From Tubulanus polymorphus (lineage: Eukaryota; Nemertea; Palaeonemertea; Tubulaniformes; Tubulanidae), in the NCBI RefSeq assembly GCF_964204645.1, contig NC_134025.1:31092001-31156000 (forward strand): a stretch of DNA of 64,000 bases, written 5' to 3'. The position numbers and the translations under genes were made by a program. The notes under the pieces are model-generated. The model saw only the letters and a list, made by a program, of their open reading frames with translations. It made no database searches and was not told the origin of the DNA. Positions 1 to 12,000 of this stretch are shown piece after piece (the stretch's first letter is position 1; every line of letters starts with the position of its first letter).

Positions 1-1
1 A

Positions 2-3000
2 TCTCTACAGCAAACTGAAGTTAATAAACCTACTTCGAGTAACAGTTCAGATGAAGCTATGAAAATTAATGATTCAATAAAATCGAATCAAAGTCCACCT
101 GCAAAGTTTCAAATATGGTCACCACATTCTGAGTATGACAGTCCATCACCGCTGCTACAGTGTGGACAGCCAGACAGATCGCAAACACCACTCCGGATAC
201 CAGCAACGCCTCCAGACATACATCATCAAGATACTTCAGATAATAGTGATGATGGCTCATCATCTCCTCAATATCAACAGAATCCTCCGGAATACAGCCC
301 TTATAAAGCACCGAAACCTAAAATCATTTCAACAGCTGGCGCACAATACTCAGTTTGGCCTCTGAGTGCATACGTGAGACAAGAGAATAGGACAACAGAA
401 TGTGAATACAGTAGTGAAAACTCACCAGCTTCTGAAAAACCAGAATCTGAAGAGGAGCTACTACAAAACCACGAAGTTACGTCTAATTCTGATGAAGATT
501 TGATACCTTGCGCTCAGCCACAATCAGAAAGAAAAGTCTCACATGTGACCCCAAAACCGAAGATTTGGTCGCCGCATCGAGATGAGCTTTCTGAGAGTGA
601 GGATGGTGAGGAACTAAATTCATCTGAAGTTAAAGAAAGCGAAGAAGTGAATGAATCAGTTTCAGAATTATCATTAAATCTTACTGTTACATCATCATCT
701 GATGCAAGTGAAAGTTCTAAAAACCACCAATCAATAACATCAGAATATGATGATATTATTCCATGTGGTCAATCAGTATTAGCTGAACCACTGGATACTC
801 ATCAACATCAAGATGATAATGAACATTTTAATGACGAGCCAGCAATTTCACCTGCATCAAGTGAAGACACTGAACTGTCTCAAGAGGGTTTAGAGCCAGA
901 ATCTCATATAGTTGTAGAGCAAGAATCTCATAAAGACACAGAATCTCCTGAAGATACAGGACCACAGTCTCCCAAAAATACAGGACCACGGTCTCCTAGA
1001 AAAACAGGCAGACAGTCTCCTAAAAATACAGGACCATATTCTCCTAAAAATACAGGACCACATTTTCCTAGAAATACAGGACCACAGTCTCCTAAAAATA
1101 CAGGACCACAGTCTCCTAATGTTGTCAAACCCGAGTCAGATGAATCTGCTTCAGAGGAACCACCATTTCCAAATGAAGAAGTACCACAATCTTTAAAATC
1201 CCCAAACAATAAGGAATTAAATACTGGAAGAGATGAAGAAAGTGAAACACCTAGAGATAGAAGTTTGATCTGTCAGTCAAAAGACACTTCTTCCTCTGAT
1301 GATTCCCGTGATTCTACTCCGCAGAGAGAACTAGCACGAGCCGTTGCTTTATCATTACAACAACCTGTCAAACCTTACGAAGGAGCTTTTGATTCTAGCC
1401 CTTTGTGGTTTCCAGCGTGGGATCGATTAAAATCACCACCAGAATCGGGTAACAATTCTCCAGTTCAGTCTCTGAATGATCCGATCAGTCCAGTCCTGTC
1501 ACCTGCAAGTTTAAACCAGGAACGAAGAAATTCAAATGACGCCCAAAAATCCGAACTAGAAATTCCGGTCCCCGCGGCGGAAAATTCAGAAAGAAAAATC
1601 TGGTCTCCGATTCAAGAAATGATATCATCTCCAAAACCGACGGCTATCTGGTCTCCGGGATCAGACCATGACTCGAGTAAACCCTCGTCTCCTAGTGATC
1701 ATCAAACCATCTCGCCACAAACAACTACTTCACCTGTTTCATTCTCAATCAGTTCCCTGTTAGAAACAACTCACAATACAATACCAATCAAAGAGGACAA
1801 TGAATTAGAAACTTCAGTAAGTCTGAGAGCAGATGAGTCGAACATAATGAACCCTGAAATATTGCCGAATCAACTCGCCGGTGGTGAGGAAAATACTACA
1901 ACAGAAGATACAAATAAAACCACTGATAATTCAAATAAAGAAAGTGCTGATTCTGAGGAGACTAGTGAGATACCTGCTGCTGTATCGAGCGGTGTCAGTG
2001 AGGTCGAAACGAACCAAGATTCCGATGAAATACCGTTTAAAAGATTACGTAAAACGCTCCACGAACCACGAATATATACGCCGAAGAGAGCGCCACCTAG
2101 TAGACAACACGTTATCAATACGTGTGACGAGTATAATCTACGAGTTTATCATCATAAACAACCATACTGCAGCGATCCTTCGGATATACCAACTCAAAAA
2201 CAACTCAATATAACGACACCTAGAATATCATCTATCGGGGTAAGTACAATGTTTCAGATTGTCTCTAGCGTTATATATCAGTCATCTCTCCTGAGATACT
2301 ACTACTGCTCAGGGGCCAGTTCCATAGTCATGGCTTAGACTTAAGACCAATTTGAGACCATGTTAGTTCTATAAACAATCTAACAACTTAAGACCAGTCT
2401 TAGAGTTTAAGACCATTTTCGGACTTAAGTCTCAACTGAGGAACCAGCCTCAGGAGTCATCAAGTCAGGTCTGGTAACCATTTACCCCTAGGCGGAGAAT
2501 GTCTTGCCTAGGACTCTATTGTTCAGAGGTAGCCTATAATCTGTAACTGTGCATCTTAGAATTAACATTCAAGCAACTGTACTCAGTGTTCAGGTTAGGT
2601 ATCCCCCCCCTATTCCCAATTTACCCCCTTGGTGGAGGGAGGCAATGACGATAAGTGTCTTGCCAGCAGCACTAGTAATATATGGGATTTCAATCCACCC
2701 CTAGCGTTTATCAGCTTCATTCTTACAGATATCTGAAATGTCTTCAATAGTTTCTAATAGTTACTGAATGGTTTATTTTCAGGCGAAACAACTGACGGAT
2801 TTTGAAAGCTGTTTACCGAATGGTTCGCTGAAATCACATCAAGCGTTGCACGTTCGCGAACAGTTCGGTGATTCTCAATTAGAAGGTGGATTTACATATT
2901 TGGAAATGATCGAAAAAGACAACAGTTTAAAAGCGTCTACAATGGGAAATAAGGATATAGTAATTACACCATGTCGTGTACCCCCGAAATACTCTATAGT

Positions 3001-6000
3001 TAACAATTACATCGGGGACTTTTTGAGTCCAAAACCGAAACCAATTGTAGTTCAAATTGAGAAGGAAATTCCTAAAATGCCATCTACGCCAGCGAACAAA
3101 CTCGTTCGAGATGTTGTAAAAGCTGAACGTGTGATTAAGAAACGTCGAGTGAGTTTCGATGTTGATGTCGTAACTAAATCAGTAACAAGTGACGAAGAGT
3201 TATCTGAGAAAACTAGTGAATCCGTAGCACTGGAGTCAGGACCTCACCGTGAATCAGATAGACAGGAATCAGGACCTCAACGTGAATCAGATAGACAGGA
3301 ATCAGGACCTCACAGTGAATCAATGGAACAGGAATCGAGAAGTGAATCTTATCGACGTGAATCTGTAGATTCTCTCGGTAGTGCTGCCGATATGTTTGAT
3401 TCTAACTCTGAACGTGGTTCGGCTTGTGACGATTCTATCGTCATGGAAACCTCACAACAATTTACACCGCTAAAACGCACTCGTATTCGATCCCGAAGTT
3501 GCGAAACTTTCGGCGAACACAAAATCGAAAATCGTGATTTAAAAAGTCCTCCGGCAAAACATCGTCGCTTGAGTCGTTTGGATCAAACCGTTACCGTGGG
3601 AACGCCGTTACGTCGTTGTCGTAGCGATGAAATAAACACTAATTTACACAGTACTCCGATACGGAAAGCGTTTTCTGATCTTCCGTGTCCGAATTATACC
3701 CCAATCAGTGATGAGAACAAACAACCGTCAGATTTACCGAAAAAAGGAATCATCAATAGACAAAAGGTTCGTTATCTAAAATCGAAAAACAATTGATTGT
3801 GGGGACTTGTGGGAGGGGGGATGAAAATACGCAAAATTGAGTTCTTCAGGTTGGGAAAAGATTTTTAAATGGTGAAGATATGTAATGATGGTTTCATTTG
3901 TTTTTCTCAGGTTCATCCTTTAACTCCACAGAATTCAGCGTTTTCACAAATCGATGCAGTCACACCTGAAAATAGCTACGGATTCCGAGTAGCGGAACAG
4001 AATTTACAACAAGCAAAAGCAGTTAATGAGGTAAATATGAAACTCTGAATGATCAGGATCACGTTCCACAGTTAGCAGTTTAGTTTCACTCTATTTCCTC
4101 TACAATGTCTTAAATCTATAAAGAGTCAAATCTCAACTCAAAACCGTGGAACGTTGAATCCAGATTTCAATCTCAGATATTCTAAAAACAGATGTCAGAT
4201 GTCTATGTCAGATTTTTAGTTTGAATTTTACTGTCTGTAATTTCTTATTTCAATGCGAATTTATTTTCTCTTAATTTCAAAAGTCGTTATTTAAAATATG
4301 CAAAACTGTATTATTGAGTTTGTGTATTCTGAATTCATACATGTTTCTATGTTTATCTTCGATGTAAGATATATTGTATAATGTTTGATATTATTGCATG
4401 AGATTTTGTTGATAGTCTGTGTGCAGTATTTGAACTAATGTAGATCTTTAGATTGGCTGTCGATGTAATTATTAGAAAGTGAGGGTCACTTAACTTGTCA
4501 GATTGACTGGGAATAGGACTGGAATTAGATAGGCTGGCAATGTAGAATGTAAGGTTGTTCAATGTATCCATGAATCATTTACGTACAGGTTTTTCATCGT
4601 TGATTTATATCTATGCGTCCATAAATTGATTCGGTTTTTCGTCTTTGAGCCTGAAATAAAGAAAATCAAGAGAATTAGGAATTAAAAGAAATAAGCTGAA
4701 ATGAATTATGATATAGCATGATACTAGTGTTGTATGTATATCGTGATTGAGTTTTGGTTTCATGTTTATTTCAATCCAATGTTGTAATGATCTCGCTGTT
4801 GTTATGTTTCGGCCTCAGTGATCGGGGTGAGTTATATATTCATCTATCGGGTTACACTGCACCTACCTCACATGCCAGGGTATGTAACTGGTATGTGAGT
4901 ATGGATCCTTACTTCATTGGTTGGTGTGTGCACTATTTTAAACTTTTACTGAGCGTAAATTCGGGCTGCATGATATTTAGTTATATTCACAGGTTCGTCA
5001 GTCGGTTAGATCTATCACACTCTCTCTCTCTTCTCTCATTCTCTCTTCTCTTGCTCCTCTCTCCACGCTCTCTCCTCTCCCCTCTTCTAAACCTACCTTT
5101 CCTCTCTCTCTGCCATCTCCCTTTCATCTCTTATCTCTCTCCCCTCTTCTTTCTCTTTCCTCTCTCTCTGCCATCTCCCTTTCATCCTCTCTTCTTCCTC
5201 TTTCTCTTTCCTCTCTTCCTCCATTTTCTCTCTGTTCAGAGAATCGGAATAATTGATTGATATTTTTGATAGGTTCAGTCGTGGTTGTTAGATGGGGTAA
5301 ATGGATAGTATATACAGCTTCAAACTCAGGGTTCTCCTCTTCTATTTTTACCTTTCTGAAGGTTTGTTAATGATGTCAGTTGTTAGTATCTGTCTGTCCC
5401 ATCACCTATCAGTCTCTGTGTATCTGTTCTAACGTAAGGGGATTTAATCATGAATTCATTTGACAGGTTTTTTTTTTATTCACTGTATGTTCATCAATTT
5501 CATTTCATTAGTTTTTGGAAGAACGGTTTCATTATTTGAGGGATATAGTTTTCAACGACGTTTTTACAGATATGTTATAAACATACTCTGAATTTATCTC
5601 TGGTTTAAATGGTAGTAAGTGCGTTCATAATCACTGGTATAGTGCGTTCTGTAATATTTCTATATTAATTTCCCGATTTTCAAATTGTTTTCAGAAACAA
5701 TATCTAACGGTTTTGAGTGTTGAATTACATTGTAACACTCGCGGTGATCTCCGTCCAGACCCTGAGTTCGATCCAATTGTTGCCGTATTTTACTGTATCC
5801 ATGACGATGCTACAGATGATCGTACGTTACTCACAGGCGTAATAATCGTCGATACCATGACAACCGTTCCGACCAATCAACAACGACCTTCTACCTCAAC
5901 CGCCGCCGCTGCTGCTGATAGTGTGAACGATAGACAAAAGAGGGCTCTGTTAATGAGATCGGGAGTTACTGATATCGATGTCACATATGTCACCTCTGAA

Positions 6001-9000
6001 TTAAATCTATTTCAATCATTGATAGATATTGTTAGAAGGTAAATTATATTGATTAACTCTACTGTGAAACTCGCTTGGAGTCGTCATAGTTTGGACCACG
6101 ATTGTGTTGATGACTTACATTTAGTAAATTGAATTGGAAAAATAGTGACGACTTCAGCAATTTAATGACTTATCCAAATGACTTACTTATCCAAAGTAAC
6201 TGTATATGTATTTGCATTTGTGTACTAATCTGTATGAATAAATCAGTATTGATTATTTTCAGATATGATCCTGATATATTCGTGGGTTATGAAGTTCAGA
6301 TGTTATCCTGGGGATATTTATTCCAAAGAGCTTCAACTTTAAACATGAATCTCTGCGCTCAACTATCGAGAGTTCCAGGTTATTATCCACTCTGAACCCT
6401 CACAGTAATTGCCCTACCCTTCACCTCATCTTGAATATACCAGATATATAGTGATATTGAAATGATTTCAGATTGTAAGACTGATAGTCAGTTTAAACCT
6501 GAGGCAGATACTTGGGGAGCTGATCACATGTGTGAGATACATATAGCAGGTCGAATAGTGCTAAATCTCTGGAGAATCATGAGACATGAAGTAAGTCTGA
6601 AGAGTGCGGAATTCTCCACTCTGACTTCGCTTGCCTCAGACTTAGCGGGTTCAATCATGAATTGGAGCGGGAATATTTCAAATGATTTTGTAACGTGGTA
6701 TAAGCTCAGGGAAGGAGATGGTTCTAAAGAACCCGATGAACCGGTGTTCTATAAATGAATGTGAATGTATTTTCAGGTAACGTTGAATGTTTACAGTTTT
6801 GAGAATGTTGCGTTTCATGTTTTACACAATAGAATTCCACTGTTTACGACACGAACATTGAATCAATGGTTTCATCATAAAACTGATAATTACAGGTATT
6901 CAATATTCTATACAATATCTACATAGTATCAATATGAGTTTTATAACTTCCGTTATCTCATAGTTCCTCATTGCCACTATGAGATATCTCATAGTTCCAG
7001 TTCAGCCATCATTGCCACTATGAGATATCTCAGAGTTCCAGTTCTGTCACCGGTGGAACCATCATTGCCACTATGAGATATCTCATAGTTCCAGTTCAGC
7101 CATCATTGCCACTATGAGATATCTCATAGTTCTGGTTCTGTCACTGTGAGTTATCTCATAGTTCCAGTTCAGCCAGCATTGCCACTATGAGATATCTCAG
7201 AGTTCCAGTTCTGTCACCGGTGGAACCATCATTGCCACTATGAGATATCTCATAGTTCCAGTTCAGCCAGCATTGCCACTATGAGATATCTCAGAGTTCC
7301 AGTTCTGTCACCGGTGGAACCATCATTGCCACTATGAGATATCTCATAGTTCCAGTTCAGCCATCATTGCCACTATGAGATATCTCATAGTTCTGGTTTT
7401 GTCACTATGAGTTATCTCATAGTTCCAGTTCAGCCATCATTGCCACTATGAGATATCTCATAGTTCTGGTTTTGTCACTATGAGTTATTTCATAGCTGAT
7501 ACTTCTTATTCACTGTTAGATATTTGCACTGGAATGACTCAGTTCCTGATTGGCCGACAATGTGATCAAACTCTGCTATATTCTCAATACTCATGGCTGT
7601 ATTTTGAACAGTAGCTGATTCTATGTAATAGCTCTAATAGCTACAACTATGGGAGATGACTCCAATAGTAGCAACTGGTAAAAACAATGGCAGTGAATGT
7701 GAATATGATTTATGATTTGTTCTATATAGATGGCAGGTTATAAGTCATTATGTGACGAGAGTTCGTGGAAATATTCGAATCATGGAAAGTGTCGATTTAA
7801 TCGGACGAACGGCGGAATTCGCTCGAGTTTTTGGTATTGAATTTTATCACGTGCTTTCCCGTGGTTCACAGGTTCGTAGTTCAACGTTTATAAACCACGA
7901 TCTCAAATGACAACCAATCGCGTAACAGCTGATTGATGATATCTCTTTATTTCAGTATCGAGTTGAATCGATGATGTTACGAATGGCCAAACCGTTGAAC
8001 TACATTCCCCTTTCTCCAAGTGTTCAACAGAGGGCGCTACAGCGAGCGTCGGAAGTAATTCCGCTCACATTAGAACCGGAATCGATGTTTTACAGTGATC
8101 CTGTCGTTGTGTTAGATTTCCAGAGTTTGTATCCATCGATAATGATAGCGTATAATTACTGTTATTCTACATGTCTCGGAAGAGTGGAAAATCTCTCTAA
8201 AGCTCAGTAAGTTTCTCTCTTAAGCTCAGTAAGTTTCTCTCTAAAGCTCAGTAGGTTTCTCTCTAACGCTCAGTAAGTCTCTCTCTAAAGCTTAGTAAGT
8301 TTCTCTCTAAAGCTTAGTAAGTCTCGTTCTAAAGCTCAGTAGGTTTCTCACTAAGCTCAGTAAGGTTCTCTCTCTAAAGCTCAATAAGTTTCTCTCTAAA
8401 GCTCAGTAAGTTTGGCTCTAAAGCTCAATAAGTTTCTCTCTAAAGCTCAGTAGGTTTCTCACTAAAGCTCAGTAAGGTTCTCTCTCTAAAGCTCAATAAG
8501 TTTCTCTCTAAAGCTCAGTAAGTTTGTCTCTAAAGCTCAATAAGTTTCTCTCTAAAGCTCAATAGGTTTCTCACTAAAGCTCAATAAGTCTCTGTCTAAA
8601 GCTCAGTAAGTTTCTCACTAATTCAATAACAGGCTTGTGTTTATCAAAGTACTGCTAATTAAGCATTGTTTACGTAGAAAGAAGTGGCCAATGTCTGAGC
8701 CCCCCCCCCCCCCCCGGTGTTCATACATAAAGCTGATTTGCCCTTCCCCCACTTTGACGTATAGATAGTTTATTAAAATTGCCCCTTATTGAATATTGTT
8801 TGAATTATGTATATTTTTAGTGAAGGTGAATTTGAGCTCGGTTGCAGCAGTTTGAGTTTATCACCGGAACTTCTCAAGCAGTTAAAAGATGATATCACTA
8901 TTTCACCGAATGGAGTCGCTTTTGTTAAACACCACATCAGACAAGGCATTCTTCCCAAGTAAGTAACAGCTACGCGGTGGGTTTCATAGATGTGGAAGAA

Positions 9001-12000
9001 AAATAGTCCCTGAGAACATTTTGAAATTTGTCTGTTATAACCATGGTTTCTCATTGTAACTATGGTGGTTGTCACCCAAATTGAGGATTTATCCCTAGGG
9101 ATAACTTTGATACTCGGTCTATGAAACCGGGCCCAGGAGTCTAATCTTAACTAAGAACTATGAAACCAGCCTCTGGACTTTCCTGCTATTACCATTACGA
9201 GTGTACTCATAGGTTGGCATTGGAGCTGTTACATATTCAACCAGTGATCGAAATTGATCAATGAGCATTGAGAATGAAGCTGAGTTTGTTCACATTGTGA
9301 GCCAATCAGGAATTGTGTGGCTGAACTGTAACGTTTTGGTAATGTATTTCAGAATGGTTGAAGATATTCTCAATACTCGAATTATGGTGAAACAAAGCAT
9401 GAAAGAGAATAAACAAGATAAGGTCAGACATTCAATAGATTCAACAAAACCCAATTCAACCTCGTGAAAAACCACCCCCATCAGTAATTGTTGTTAATTT
9501 GTTCATTTATAGAGTTTAATGAGATTGTTAGACGCTCGTCAGTTGGGTTTAAAACTCATCGCTAACGTTACGTTCGGTTATACGTCTGCTAATTTCTCTG
9601 GTCGAATGCCGATGGTCGAGATCGGGGACAGTATCGTGAGGAAAGCTCGTGAAACATTAGAACGCGCTATTGAACTGGTGAATGATACTGTGGATTGGGG
9701 AGCTAGAGTTGTGTATGGAGACACTGACAGGTAAAATACACTTCTACTCCTCTGGATCCAGTTCCACAGTTCGGAGTTACAGTTAACTCTGGGTTAGAAT
9801 AATGAGTTAACTGAGTCCGATCTTAACTCACAACTGCGGAACTGGGTCCTGTGATTTATATTGCATGATTAACTATGACATGTTATTTTGATTCAATCAT
9901 ATTCATTGCTGAAATGCAATTTTGCGCTGGTTCCACTTGAGACTAGATGTTACAAGGTTTTAGCTGATTTTTTTGTTGATTTCTTGTTTGTAGTTTATTC
10001 ATTGAAATGAAAGGAAAAAGCAAAGAGGAAGCGTTTCAGATTGGACATCAAATCTGTGAAGCAGTGACTGCCAGTAATCCAAAACCGATTAAACTCAAAT
10101 TTGAAAAGGTAGAATTTAACTTCAATGAAAGTATTTTACTCAGTTCTACAGTTCACATATAAGTTTGACTGCAGAGTTTAGAATCAGTTCATTTTCAATG
10201 TTTAGAATCTAGAGCCAAATTCTGACTGATGACTTTGCAACTGAGTCCTGGATTTGGGAGGTATGAAACTAACTTTGAAATGTTCTTATTTTAGGTTTAT
10301 TTACCGTGTGTTTTACAAACAAAGAAAAGATATGCAGGATATATGTACGAAACTTTGGATCAAAAAGTTCCTAAATTCGATGCTAAAGGAATAGAAACCG
10401 TTAGAAGAGACACATGCCCCGCTGTGTCTAAGGTTCGTAGTTTGTTCAGAGTTTCATAATTTGTAAGGCAAGATAAACAGTTGGGTATAAATTGGGTTTT
10501 TCATTCAGTTTGCAGTACAGACATCGGTCTTAAAATTGGATATCCAGACTGGGCCAGAGAGATTAACCTGGTTTTACTTATCTTAAGAACTGAAAGTTGT
10601 GTCTCGGGATTTAGAGCCCCAATTCAACATTTAAATATTTAAGTCCTATGATTTGCTAATTGTTAATTTTTTTGTTAGACTAGCACTTTGACCAAGATGA
10701 ATCCTTATTGCTGAGTCACTTATTGTGTTAGAGGGCGGGATGTTGTCTTATAGGAAAACTGGGCCCTCAGTTGACATAGACCTCATGTTGAGGAAATTTC
10801 TGATTCTGCTCCACATAGATATTTCATTAAACTGATCAATAATATTGATCGTGTTTATTTTGTATATAGATCCTAGAGAAATTGCGTCTGCTGTTCAGAA
10901 ATCAATAATATTGATCGTGTTTATTTTGTATATAGATCCTAGAGAAATCATTGCGTCTGCTGTTCAGAAATCAATAATATTGATCGTGTTTATTTTCTAT
11001 ATAGATCCTAGAGAAATCATTGCGTCTGCTGTTCAGCAATAAAGATGTCTCACTCGTGAAACGTTACGTGCAAAAACAATTCACTAAAATCATGGAAGGT
11101 CGAATTAATTTACAAGATTTAACGTTCGCTAAAGAATACCGTGGAATAAATGGATATCGACCGACCGCTTGCGTCCCGGCTAAAGAGATCGCTAAGTATG
11201 ATCGTTATTCTTTTAGTCGTAATCTTAAACAATTTCGAATTTAAAAAATTGTCTAGTCAACTCCCGACATTAACTGCGAGTTAACTTCGATTAGTTCCAT
11301 AGCAAAATATGTGTGTTCTGTTCTAAAAAAACCAGGGGCTGGTGTTATAGACTGGTATCGTATTCAACCCGGTAGCCCCCAGGTTAAAGTTAATACCAGC
11401 CCCTGGCATAAGGCATGGCTACTGGTGTTCACTGTGCTGTACTGTGTTTGTACTAAGTGACCAGAATTAGTGTCAAAACTATCAATCAAAGGTTTGAGGA
11501 TCTACACAATCAAGCTGTTTTGCCATAATTATTTTTTCCAGAATGGAATTGAAGGAAGGCCTTTATTTATGACTTAATGAAACATAGATTTTCTAATGTG
11601 TTGTTTTTATGCTTGGTTTTATTCAATCTAGGAAGTTATTACAGAAAGATCGAAGAGCTGATCCTAGAGTAGGAGAACGTGTACCGTATATGATCGTCTA
11701 CGGAACTCCCGGATTACCGTTAATCCAGTTAGTAAAACAACCTATGGACGTACTTCAAGATCCGAGTTTACGACCTAATTGTAATTATTATATCACCAAG
11801 GCGATACTACCACCGCTAGCACGAGTATTCTCTCTTTTGGGAGTTGATGTATTTACATGGTATGTATCTCTCACTACCCAGGGTATGTGTTACTATATCT
11901 CACTACCCAGGGCCTGTTACCATACCTCACTACCCAGGGTCTGTGTTACTATATCTCACTACCCAGGGTCTGTGTTACTATACCTCACTACCCAGGGTCT

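Noticed and set aside
928-1209. Minus-strand frame with GPVFLGDC repeats
   Set aside because: Antisense shadow of the NTGPQSPK coding repeat in REV3L exon 1.
4754-5260. 168-codon Leu/Ser/Phe-rich frame
   Set aside because: Translation of a CT-rich tract in REV3L intron 3.
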